44,352 bases of DNA from Candidatus Methanoperedens sp. (GTDB lineage: Archaea > Halobacteriota > Methanosarcinia > Methanosarcinales > Methanoperedenaceae). A model generated the notes under the pieces. It was not told the DNA's origin. It saw only the letters and a list, made by a program, of their open reading frames with translations, and made no database searches. Of the stretch, positions 1 to 8,569 are shown one piece after another (the first letter of the stretch is position 1; each line of letters opens with the position of its first letter). The stretch covers positions 1 to 44,352 of the forward strand of contig JAPZAV010000142.1 in assembly GCA_027460465.1 (NCBI GenBank), in the 5' to 3' direction. A program made the translations under genes and the position numbers.

Positions 1-1440
1 GGTTGAGCCAGGCGCGATGGATGCTGGTTCGGAAGTGAGCGTGATTGCAAGTTGGGAAGCTGGAGGGCCTGGTGTGATGGATGTTGGTGTTACCAGAGAA
101 GTGAGTGTGCAGGTAACGGATGCAGAAACGCCAGCGGCGACAGATACGGTGGTATCGTAATCTGAGTAGCCAGTTAACCTGCATTTTATTGAGTGGGAGC
201 CGGGAGCAATATCAGAAACGGTTCTGGGCGCAGTTCCTTTAGATGCACCATCTACAAGCACTTCAGCGCCTGAAGGAGAGGAGGTGATGGAGATACTGCC
301 TGGCAAAGATTGCTCGGCGCCGACGGCTACAGCGGATTCGATGGGTATATTTTTGCGGATTAAGACTTTTCCAGGATAGTTTGTTGTTGTGTAACCATAA
401 TTATTATATAAATCAGAGATTTCTACAGCGGTTAGAGCGCGGTTATAAATACGGAATTCGTCGATTAAACCATTGAAATTAGGCGCATCAGCACAATCCC
501 CGATCTTGAAGCTCACATCATTATTTACATTTAAGCCATGCCCTGCTTTTGTACCTGCATTAGAATAATCACCATTTTTATAAAATGTATATGTGTTACC
601 ATTTCTTACCAATACGATATGATACCAAGTATTAGGATAATATTTTCCCCAATCATTAGCACCACATGATCCCCATGGTCCATTACTTGTGCATATATCT
701 AATCCGTAGTTTGAGCCATCACCTCCCCAGGTCGTGATCCACGCAAAAAATCCAGGACTGTCTCTTGTTTTAAGTGTTTTTCCCATAATACCTGAAACAT
801 TAGGATGCACTGTAGTACCTTTATAATTCATCCAGAACTCGATAGAAAAAGCATCCGTTCCAAAATCTAATTTCCCACCTCCCTCTCCCAAATCAGCATA
901 ACCATTGCCTTCATTAAGAGCTAAAGCTTTTCCAAATTTTCCATTGGCAAATCCACCCCCATAAATAGTGCCATCAATACCATTTCCACTTGAATCTTTA
1001 GCATCCTCATCAAAATGCCAACTTCCTACAACTCCACCTATTTCTTTTATGAATGTACCTGTAACACTTGAAGAAGCGCTGGCAGTTGGATTTCCATAGT
1101 ACATGCGCATGGTTGTAGCACCCACAGCTATGCTCGGCACCTTCACCCAAATACTCGCACTTTTCCCTGCGTAATCCCAACTCTCGATCCAGTAGCTCAA
1201 CTCATTCCCGCTTGCATCCGTAAATCTGATATCAGCACCGTTAGAGGTAGTCGTTGGGAAGCTGCTTCCGGAGAGCTGCACTAGCACCTGATAATCCGTC
1301 AAAGCGCCGCCGGAATTCGTGACTGTAATTTCCCTGTAGTACTGCCACCCGCCTGGATTAAAAGGAGCAGCTTCGCCCGGAATACCTGAGGTCATCAACA
1401 ATGCGAGAATCACTATTGCAATTCCAACATTCTTTTTCAT
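1..1440 (-). CDS. Exported DUF2341 / LamG-like (concanavalin A-like) / PEGA / Ig-like protein; 3' end beyond the left window edge
   Basis: Open frame absent from the ORF track because it runs off the edge. Translation from the ATG at 1440..1438: MKKNVGIAIVILALLMTSGIPGEAAPFNPGGWQYYREITVTNSGG...GSWHFDEDAKDSSGNGIDGTIYGGGFANGKFG...NGLIDEFRIYNRALTAVEI...SISITSSPSGAEVLVDGASKGTAPRTVSDIAPGSHSIKCRLTGYSDYDTTVSVAAGVSASVTCTL...AITLTSEPASIAPGST. Signal peptide, LamG signature (IDEFRIYNRAL), PEGA repeat; RBS-like ggagg upstream. Confidence 0.9.
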   Translation of the reverse strand, partial: MKKNVGIAIVILALLMTSGIPGEAAPFNPGGWQYYREITVTNSGGALTDYQVLVQLSGSSFPTTTSNGADIRFTDASGNELSYWIESWDYAGKSASIWVKVPSIAVGATTMRMYYGNPTASASSSVTGTFIKEIGGVVGSWHFDEDAKDSSGNGIDGTIYGGGFANGKFGKALALNEGNGYADLGEGGGKLDFGTDAFSIEFWMNYKGTTVHPNVSGIMGKTLKTRDSPGFFAWITTWGGDGSNYGLDICTSNGPWGSCGANDWGKYYPNTWYHIVLVRNGNTYTFYKNGDYSNAGTKAGHGLNVNNDVSFKIGDCADAPNFNGLIDEFRIYNRALTAVEISDLYNNYGYTTTNYPGKVLIRKNIPIESAVAVGAEQSLPGSISITSSPSGAEVLVDGASKGTAPRTVSDIAPGSHSIKCRLTGYSDYDTTVSVAAGVSASVTCTLTSLVTPTSITPGPPASQLAITLTSEPASIAPGST

Positions 1441-1530
1441 ATCATTCCTCCTGCAGATATAATGTTTTACGTATCTGCGTTTATCCGCGTTCATCTGCGG
1501 CTGATATTTTATGGACTGTTAAGCAGAATG

Positions 1531-1767
1531 CTAATCTACATCTTCATCCTCCACAAACACCAGCTTTGTCGTCCCCGACTCAGTGGATCTTGAGGCTGCG
1601 ATCTTTTCGATCCTGTTCGCCAGAGCTGCCATAAGAAAATTGATCTGAGGGCGGGTGAGATCTCCGGGCATCTGTGCAAGTTTATAGCCGTAGTCAATGC
1701 AGAGCACTGCCAGTTCCTGTCCCTCAGGCGACTCAACAAACCTCGCTAAATCTATTCTTTTTTTTTT
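1531..1767 (-). CDS. Candidate -1 frameshift extension of the tail assembly chaperone (T/E'-like), no independent start codon
   Basis: Minus-strand frame -1 to ORF 1752..2111 stays open from the A10 run (1758..1767) to tag at 1531..1533: (KKK)RIDLARFVESPEGQELAVLCIDYGYKLAQMPGDLTRPQINFLMAALANRIEKIAASRSTESGTTKLVFVEDEDVD*. Protein-like composition; no ATG/GTG/TTG start near its beginning. Confidence 0.6.
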   Translation of the reverse strand, partial: KKKRIDLARFVESPEGQELAVLCIDYGYKLAQMPGDLTRPQINFLMAALANRIEKIAASRSTESGTTKLVFVEDEDVD

Positions 1768-2111
1768 GAAGCTGCACCAGAAGAAATACCACTCAGTTCA
1801 AGTATCTTTGTCCCGATGAATTCCGGCACTCCAAACTTCATGCTGCCCACTTCTTCAACCGATAGCTCTGGCTCGACAAGCCCAAGAGATGTTGCAAGCC
1901 TGAGCGCTTTAAAGTTCCTGGTAACATCCACCTTACCTGAGTCCGGAGTGCCATCATTCTTTAATTGGATGCTGCCGATTATGGCGAAAACTTCGCTGAG
2001 TTCTCCATCTGTGAGCGGGCGGATTGTCACATCAGCTTCATAGCTGTCAACGTGCAAAGTCTCAAGTTTGTCTTTACCTTTGAGAATGTCTTCCTTGGTG
2101 AGCTTCCTCAT
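1752..2111 (-). CDS. Phage-tail-like tail assembly chaperone (G/gpE-like), 119 aa
   Basis: Position immediately downstream of sheath and tube genes; size; acidic/helical sequence MRKLTKEDILKGKDKLETLHVDSYEADVTIRPLTDGELSEVFAI...; ends in a KKKE encoded by an A10 run. Confidence 0.65.
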   Translation of the reverse strand: MRKLTKEDILKGKDKLETLHVDSYEADVTIRPLTDGELSEVFAIIGSIQLKNDGTPDSGKVDVTRNFKALRLATSLGLVEPELSVEEVGSMKFGVPEFIGTKILELSGISSGAASKKKE

Positions 2112-2120
2112 TGGCTATAC

Positions 2121-2525
2121 CTAAGATTCCTGAACATCAGTGGCTGTAAATATATAGACTGCGACGCCAACTCCATTTACACTCATCTCAAATTCCCTGT
2201 CATCAAGATAACATTCCTGGAAATCAATCGTCTTATCTGTAGTCTCTGAATCATCTTTCTTCAGCTGTGCCTGCAGAGAGAATTTTGCCTCATTAACATC
2301 TGCTTTAGAAAGTTTTTCATCAAGTGGAGGACAGCTTGACTTCACACGCAACTTTCCAGTTACGACCTTTACGCCATACTCCACACCCTGCCTGAGCGGT
2401 TTTCCAACAGCTACTATGTCCTGTCTGCTCCTGCTGACTTTGTACTCGATGGACTGAAGCCCTTCGATCTCTGTTGAGTCTACCATCACCTTGCTCTGCG
2501 TTGCAGACCAGATTTGTGTTCCCAT
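2121..2525 (-). CDS. Phage-like tail tube protein, 134 aa
   Basis: Follows the sheath gene; MGTQIWSATQSKVMVDSTEIEGLQSIEYKVSRSRQDIVAVGKPLRQGVEYGVKVVTGKLRV... typical tube-like beta-rich protein. Confidence 0.7.
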   Translation of the reverse strand: MGTQIWSATQSKVMVDSTEIEGLQSIEYKVSRSRQDIVAVGKPLRQGVEYGVKVVTGKLRVKSSCPPLDEKLSKADVNEAKFSLQAQLKKDDSETTDKTIDFQECYLDDREFEMSVNGVGVAVYIFTATDVQES

Positions 2526-2539
2526 TTAGATCATCTCCT

Positions 2540-3895
2540 CTATGCTTCCACCTTGATGGTGGCATATATGTAGTCCATAGCTCTGACCGGTCTCACTGCC
2601 ATATCCACTCTTACGATGCCCTGGGAAAAGTCCATCTGCGAGCTGTAGACATCGATCAGATATGCAGGCTCTTTACCATCAGTGCTCGGCACTATAGAAC
2701 CTTCCCTCTCCATCCTCATCAGGAACTCGGTGATCTTGCCTCTCAGCGCCATCCTGCCGCTCTGATTGTTGAGAGTACCTATGAAAAGGTCTGCGATGTT
2801 CTTAACACCGCGAACTGAATGATCAGCTATTCTTGTCACGCTGATCTGTTCTTTGCTCGTGGAGATCCCTTTGACCACTATGATCCCCCTTCCTCGCTGT
2901 GCCTCAAGCGGTATTATTCCAGCCTTCAGTAACTCCATCTGTTCAGAAGGAGTATAATAGAACTCAAGCTTTGAGAGTCCGCTGAGAGGCTTAAAGGTTG
3001 GAGAATCGTAGTAATTCAGCTTGCTGATGAGCCCTGCAACGGCGCCGAGATTCCCGTATGGAGCCACGAGCGCAAATCTATCGCTGGCTATTGTGGTTGT
3101 CCGCTTGGTGATATCCTTTATGCTTTCGCCTTTTGCCACAGTTCCAAGACCTATGCGGTTCTTTGCTTCAAGGCTCATTTTCATACAGTGAGCTTCGATC
3201 AGAGCATGAATAGCAGGATCAGTGACATCGCATGCCACCACCATGTCCACATCAGGATCCCCTTCCAGTTTTTCAAGTGCAGCCTCGTAGTCTTCCTTTG
3301 ATATGGCTCCTGTCACTCCTCCGGACAGGTTTGCCTCAACTTCGCGCGGATTGTTGTTTGGGGCTTTTGAACTTGATTTTAGATCTTCTGCTGTTACAAG
3401 ATTGGAGTTCTTATTCAGATAGCCCACAAGATAATTCTCGCTCAATGAGTCCATCACAAGATTATCGAATATCTCGATGGTTTCTCCTTCACTAAGCATC
3501 ATCTTTACTGTTTCTGGCGTGGATCCAGGTTCTATCTTGACAGCTACATTGTTGCCAGCTTCACCTGATTTTTTTGCAACAATCTTTGCAGTATCTTTAT
3601 TCTTCAGATCCTTCAGAACCAGACTTGCTTTGGCACCTTCCTTGCCGCTAATTGCAGTCACCACGATCTCGAACACTCCGTTCTGGAACGCCTGTTTCGC
3701 ATCCTGTGTTATCGTGAAATTCTCGCCTGATCCAAATTTGTTGGCAAACTCCCTGTAGCTGCTCACATGCGTTGGCGTTAGTACTTCTCCCTTCTCTGTA
3801 GTACCTATCATCGCAACAACCCCGGAAGGATTGAGCTGTTGAGGAACAATCTCTTTTATTACCTGTATCTCTACCCCTGGTATTATCCTGGTCAT
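2540..3895 (-). CDS. Contractile tail sheath protein, 451 aa
   Basis: MTRIIPGVEIQVIKEIVPQQLNPSGVVAMIGTTEKGEV... (N-terminal sheath 'PGVYI...GVVA.IG...KG' pattern) and C-terminal ...RMEREGSIVPSTDGKEPAYLIDVYSSQMDFSQGIVRVDMAVRPVRAMDYIYATIKVEA. Confidence 0.85.
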   Translation of the reverse strand: MTRIIPGVEIQVIKEIVPQQLNPSGVVAMIGTTEKGEVLTPTHVSSYREFANKFGSGENFTITQDAKQAFQNGVFEIVVTAISGKEGAKASLVLKDLKNKDTAKIVAKKSGEAGNNVAVKIEPGSTPETVKMMLSEGETIEIFDNLVMDSLSENYLVGYLNKNSNLVTAEDLKSSSKAPNNNPREVEANLSGGVTGAISKEDYEAALEKLEGDPDVDMVVACDVTDPAIHALIEAHCMKMSLEAKNRIGLGTVAKGESIKDITKRTTTIASDRFALVAPYGNLGAVAGLISKLNYYDSPTFKPLSGLSKLEFYYTPSEQMELLKAGIIPLEAQRGRGIIVVKGISTSKEQISVTRIADHSVRGVKNIADLFIGTLNNQSGRMALRGKITEFLMRMEREGSIVPSTDGKEPAYLIDVYSSQMDFSQGIVRVDMAVRPVRAMDYIYATIKVEA

Positions 3896-4044
3896 TTTTA
3901 ACCACCTAATCCTTTTTTAGATGTTCAATAATACGAGCATGGTTCAAACAGAATACTCCCATGTTTAAAGCACACCCAGTATTATCATTCGCATGTCAAT
4001 ATTTATAGTTTGCCATAGACGACGGGCTTAAGATATTGCTTTTT

Positions 4045-5685
4045 TCATATCGGCTGCCCTGCTCCGCATGTGCCGCAGAAATTCGCCACATTGGGTATCA
4101 CCTCGCCGCATTTCCAGCAGGTCTTCACATCTGCTCCTGAAGGCGGCAATTTATTGCATCTCGGGCACCGTTCAGAAGTATGGGGCATTGAAGCGCCGCA
4201 GTTCATGCAGAATCTCTTCATCTCTTCCTGCTTTTTCCCGCATGAAGTGCAAAATTCTGAATCAATGGGAATTGGAGCCTTGCAATGAATGCAAAGTTCC
4301 TTCTCTTCATCTTCAACTTTTTTCCCCTTCTTTATGACGAGTATATAGATCAGGCTTGCTGAAATCGCAGCAATTAGCAAGATTACCCATACCCATGGTG
4401 TTGCTTGGGCTGGCATAATTGAAAAGTCAACCTTAATTCCTCCCTCTGTCACATTCACGGATCTGCTTATTGTTGCATAACCTGGTTTTGTTACAATTAA
4501 GTTTTTATATTCACCAGCGTTTATCTGTAGCTCATACAATCCATCTGGCCCAGTTGTTGCTGATATCCCATCAATTGTGACTTTTGCATTCTGTACAGGT
4601 TCATTTGTTTTGGCATCCGTGATCATGCCAGTGATTGATGACAATTTCGTTATAACTGTCATGGTGGGCGCAGGACCTACTATGAACTGGATCTGTCCTT
4701 TACCCTCCTCAAACCCTTCTTTTTTTACTACTGCTTTAATTGTGGCTTTTCCTGCAGCAGATCCGGTGAACGTTGAAGTAACATGCCCAAAAAGATCAGT
4801 TGTTCCCGTCGCAGGATTCACTTTGCCTTCTTTTGTTGAATTCAGAATTACGTTTGCTCCTGAAATTTCCTTTCCATCAGCTGTCACAATAACCGTGATT
4901 GTTGATGTCTGACCAATTGCAACCGATAGTGGATCAGAGGCGACTCTGACTGTAAGTGCAGTGGGTGTCGCTATAACATTCGGAGTAACAGTGGGTGTCG
5001 GTGCAAGCGTTGCATTTGCCTCATTCGAAACCGCTCCCTCACCCACCGAGTTCACAGCGCTGACCATGTAATGGTAAGTTTGCCCTCTTGCTTCAGGGGT
5101 GTCAGTGTAGGATAGTGTGTTACCAACTGATGTTTGAAACTTCTCTCCTCTAGAAGCGTTACCGCGGTATATCCTGTAACTTAAAATGGGGGAACCCCCG
5201 TTATTATCTGGTGCGTTCCAGTTCAGGGTTATAGAGCTTACACTAGCTGTCGCGGTGAGATTTCGAGGCGCTGAGGGCTGAGTAAAATTGGTGATGAAAA
5301 ACTTTGGTTCACCAGAAGATACATTAAAGCTGTTTTTTGCTTTGATAACATAGCTATAATTAGTTCCTGGTTTTAAACCAGTTAAAGTATGATTGACTGG
5401 AACATATGAACTGCCATTGCCAATATTCTGAAACGGTGTATCTTGAAAATGTGAACGTGTGCCTGGAGCGTCAGCCGATGCAAAAAAAGCCACTGTATCA
5501 AGACCATTTGGATTAACTTCTCCTTTGAGAGTCGCGCTTGTTGAAGTAACATCGGTCGCCGGAAGTGTAGTGGCATTGGGAGAATATTCTCCAGCAGCAT
5601 TTCCAGAAACCCATAAAATTATGATTAAAGGCACCAATAGAAATTGAACAATTTTTCTATTAAACATCATTTTATTGTTTCTCAT
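4045..5685 (-). CDS. Exported fibronectin III / Ig-like / CarboxypepD_reg-like protein with TM helix and C-terminal zinc ribbons
   Basis: ORF 4045..5802; the start MRNNKMMFNRKIVQFLLVPLIIILWVSGNAAG at 5685 fits better, just after the stop of the upstream gene. FnIII-like PSAPRNLTATASVSSITLNWNAPDNNGGSPILSYRIYRG; TM WVWVILLIAAISASLIYILVI; zinc ribbons CIHCKAPIPIDSEFCTSCGKKQ and CMNCGASMP...CPRCNKLPPSGADVKTCWKCGEVIPNVANFCGTCGAGQPI. Confidence 0.85.
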   Translation of the reverse strand: MRNNKMMFNRKIVQFLLVPLIIILWVSGNAAGEYSPNATTLPATDVTSTSATLKGEVNPNGLDTVAFFASADAPGTRSHFQDTPFQNIGNGSSYVPVNHTLTGLKPGTNYSYVIKAKNSFNVSSGEPKFFITNFTQPSAPRNLTATASVSSITLNWNAPDNNGGSPILSYRIYRGNASRGEKFQTSVGNTLSYTDTPEARGQTYHYMVSAVNSVGEGAVSNEANATLAPTPTVTPNVIATPTALTVRVASDPLSVAIGQTSTITVIVTADGKEISGANVILNSTKEGKVNPATGTTDLFGHVTSTFTGSAAGKATIKAVVKKEGFEEGKGQIQFIVGPAPTMTVITKLSSITGMITDAKTNEPVQNAKVTIDGISATTGPDGLYELQINAGEYKNLIVTKPGYATISRSVNVTEGGIKVDFSIMPAQATPWVWVILLIAAISASLIYILVIKKGKKVEDEEKELCIHCKAPIPIDSEFCTSCGKKQEEMKRFCMNCGASMPHTSERCPRCNKLPPSGADVKTCWKCGEVIPNVANFCGTCGAGQPI

Positions 5686-5689
5686 GGCT

Positions 5690-8128
5690 CTACACAGGCT
5701 GCTTTGCTCCGCACTTATCGCAGAACTTTGCCGACAGAGGAAGAACTGCTCCGCATGTACTGCACTGCTTGGTATCAACTCCTGATGGCGGGATCTTTCC
5801 ACATGAGGGACAGCTCTGAGCCTCCATCGTCATCATGGTACCGCAGTGCATGCAGTACCTCTTTGCTAGCTCGCCAAACACAACTTTACCTTCTCCATAA
5901 AGTGCTTTACCTCCACCTTTGGGGGGGCAGCACGAGGCTATCACTTTCGCAGTGCCGCTCGTTTGTGCAGAAGTTATGACCCCAATTCCTGCCAGAGTCT
6001 TCTGTGGGATCTTCACAGGACTTGTTATAGTACCGCTTGTTGTGGTAAGTTCAACCGTCCTTTCAATCAAGGACGTTAAATAGCTTCCTTTATCATCCTT
6101 GATCTTGATGATCACGGTTGCAGTTGACTTTCCATCCGCAGGAATCATTGGCGGCGAGATCTCCACATCAAGACCTGCCTCACTGCATGTGAATTCCACC
6201 TGCGCAGTAGCCTTTTGCTTGCCTGATCTTGCTGTTATCGTGACAGTTCCGCATTCTTTTGACGATGTCAGGATCGCTTCCACATATTCCTTGCCAGGAG
6301 GTAATACCACGTTCTGTACAGTGCCGGCTGTGGTTTCCATCTCAATCTCCCGGTCGCTCCCCTTTTTCTTCGGCTTCCCCAGGATGTTTATAAACTGGAT
6401 TCTTACTGGTACTGTAGACTTTCCATCGCCCGGAATACTGGTCACTTTGGGTATCAACTGCAGCTTCCCAACAATCCAGAGAAATGCTCCGATCCCTGCC
6501 AGGATCAGAATTATGATCAAGATCAGAATTATCCATGACCATGGAAATTCCGGCTGAGGTGCTATGGAAAGGTCTAAAACAGCTCCAGTTTCTGGTATGC
6601 TTGCAGATTTAATGATCTTCTCATAACCTGATTTGCTCACGGTTAAATTGTTGTATTCCCCTGCACTGATCCTGAGTTCATATGTTCCATCCTGCCCTGT
6701 TGTGGTCAGCTTGCCATCAATTTCAATTGTTGCGCCGCGAATTGGTTCGCCTGTTCTGGCATCTTTAACCTTACCCGACATTAATGCCAGGGGCGCAGTT
6801 GTCGGAGTGGGTGCAGGACTTACCGTGATCTGGATCTCTTCTTTGCCATCCTCAAAACCCTCTTTTTTGACAAGGGCTCTGACTGTAGCTTTACCTGCTG
6901 CAGATCCTGTGAAAGTTGAAGTAACCTGACCGAAAAGGTCAGTTGTTCCTGTCGCAGGATTCACTTTGCCTTCTTTTGATGCTGCCAGCATCACGCCTGT
7001 GCCTGAAATTTCTTTTCCGTCAGCACCTGTCACAATAACCGTGATCGTTGATGTCTGGCCAATTGCGACGGATGATGGATCAGAAGCAACTGTGACTGTG
7101 AGTGGAATCAGAGTTGGGATAGGAGTAGGTGAGGGCGTTGGAGTAAGTGCAGGAGCTGCTATTGTAACAGTGAATGATGTTGACCATGTAGAAGTAAGTC
7201 CCCCCTTATCTATTGCCATAGCCTTTACATTGTAAGTTCCTGGATTAGTCCAGCTATGATTTGAACTTGCTGACAAACCTGAATTGAAAAAGGTAGTAGT
7301 ATCTTGTGATCCATCCCCCCAATCAAAGGTATACTTTATCTGGTCGCTGTTAGGATCTATTGAAGATGTAGAATAGGCGTAAGAAGTTCCGGTAAAACCT
7401 GAAGATTGACCTGCTGGTTGAGATGGTATGTTTGGTGGATTCTGGGGTACTAAGAAATTAACTGTGTTAATGAATAAATCCTTACCAACCTCAGTCATTG
7501 AGGCTGGAGCGGCAGTAAAGCCCCAATGTACATACTTGGAGTTCTCCAGTGTGAAAGAATAATGGTTTCCATCTGTGGCGCTTTCCATGCCAAGAACGAT
7601 TACATTTGAAGGGATGGTTGGTAAATAAACCGCCAGTTCATTATCAGTAGAGCTATAAAGCTGAATAATCTTGCTTGCTGGAATAAAAATTGACTTTGGT
7701 TTATTGAATACAGGATGGGTTGTATCCATCACGTAAATACTGTTAGAATTACCAAACCAACTCTGTCCATAGTTGGTCATAAGACCTAAACTCCCGAAAA
7801 GATATGATCCTCCCAATCCAAGACCAATTAATGGCTTCCCAGAACTACTGATTTTATTAATATCGGAGCTTGGAAGGGCTGAATTCAAGCCACTGCCAGG
7901 AAGATCGCTTCCAAGAATTATAAGATCATATTTTGAAAAGTCGGTGGTAGCTATGTTGCCACTTAATATCAAATCAGTTGTGAATCCGGCAGGATCAAGT
8001 AATGATTTAAATGCATTTGCACTTGAAGAATCTGTAGAATATATGAATGCCACAGTGCTCGCGCTAACAGTACCTATTGTTAACATCAAACTAATAAAAA
8101 TCAAAAAATATAAAAAAATTTTTTTCAT
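5690..8128 (-). CDS. Exported PKD / Ig-like / CarboxypepD_reg-like protein with TM helix and C-terminal double zinc ribbon, 812 aa
   Basis: Signal peptide MKKIFLYFLIFISLMLTIGTVSAS; PKD-like YTFDWGDGSQDTTTF...SNHSWTNPGTYNVKAMAID; Ig-like VASDPSSVAIGQTSTITVIVTGADGKEISGTG; TM SWIILILIIILILAGIGAFLWIV; CMHCGTMMTMEAQSCPSCGKIPPSGVDTKQCSTCGAVLPLSAKFCDKCGAKQPV. Confidence 0.88.
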   Translation of the reverse strand: MKKIFLYFLIFISLMLTIGTVSASTVAFIYSTDSSSANAFKSLLDPAGFTTDLILSGNIATTDFSKYDLIILGSDLPGSGLNSALPSSDINKISSSGKPLIGLGLGGSYLFGSLGLMTNYGQSWFGNSNSIYVMDTTHPVFNKPKSIFIPASKIIQLYSSTDNELAVYLPTIPSNVIVLGMESATDGNHYSFTLENSKYVHWGFTAAPASMTEVGKDLFINTVNFLVPQNPPNIPSQPAGQSSGFTGTSYAYSTSSIDPNSDQIKYTFDWGDGSQDTTTFFNSGLSASSNHSWTNPGTYNVKAMAIDKGGLTSTWSTSFTVTIAAPALTPTPSPTPIPTLIPLTVTVASDPSSVAIGQTSTITVIVTGADGKEISGTGVMLAASKEGKVNPATGTTDLFGQVTSTFTGSAAGKATVRALVKKEGFEDGKEEIQITVSPAPTPTTAPLALMSGKVKDARTGEPIRGATIEIDGKLTTTGQDGTYELRISAGEYNNLTVSKSGYEKIIKSASIPETGAVLDLSIAPQPEFPWSWIILILIIILILAGIGAFLWIVGKLQLIPKVTSIPGDGKSTVPVRIQFINILGKPKKKGSDREIEMETTAGTVQNVVLPPGKEYVEAILTSSKECGTVTITARSGKQKATAQVEFTCSEAGLDVEISPPMIPADGKSTATVIIKIKDDKGSYLTSLIERTVELTTTSGTITSPVKIPQKTLAGIGVITSAQTSGTAKVIASCCPPKGGGKALYGEGKVVFGELAKRYCMHCGTMMTMEAQSCPSCGKIPPSGVDTKQCSTCGAVLPLSAKFCDKCGAKQPV

Positions 8129-8270
8129 GTTCTCTCCCCAATAATTGATTGCTGAAACATTATCAATTTACTCAAAATTATAGTAGCACCCATGTCAGCA
8201 AAACGAGCGATTACAGGCATCTCGAGCAGCCGCATTTTTATTCCATTAGTTTTTTTCATATAATCCCACC

Positions 8271-8495
8271 TTAATTTTCAGGTACCTCTGGCTTCTCATA
8301 ACCAGGAATTCCACAATCACTGCATTTATATAAGAATGATATCCATATATACTTTCCTTTGTCATCGTAAATGATCAGGTAACCATTCTGGCTCCCTGCT
8401 CCGCACTTATCACAGAACTTGGCTCATAGAAGCAGGATTGCACCACATGAGCTGCACTGCTTGGTATCAACCCGGGATGGAGGGATATTCCCTCT
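8271..8495 (-). pseudogene. Decayed zinc-ribbon C-terminus, paralogous to the end of 5690..8128
   Basis: Minus-strand translation NIPPSRVDTKQCSSCGAILLL*AKFCDKCGAGSQNGYLIIYDDKGKYIWISFLYKCSDCGIPGYEKPEVPEN* parallels KIPPSGVDTKQCSTCGAVLPLSAKFCDKCGAKQPV with an in-frame stop; no start found. Confidence 0.7.
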
Positions 8496-8569
8496 CCTTT
8501 CAGTTTTTGGCTAATTCCGACCAATACTTTTAATATCACATCTGATCAAACACAAATTGTGGAGTTATC

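Noticed and set aside
1401-1634. Plus-strand ORF of 77 aa
   Set aside because: Antisense to the LamG gene start and frameshift extension; composition (RS/P/H rich) not protein-like.
1536-1739. Minus-strand 67-aa ORF MLSRLRDRNW...
   Set aside because: Out of frame with the better -1 extension; Trp/Arg/Ser-rich off-frame composition.
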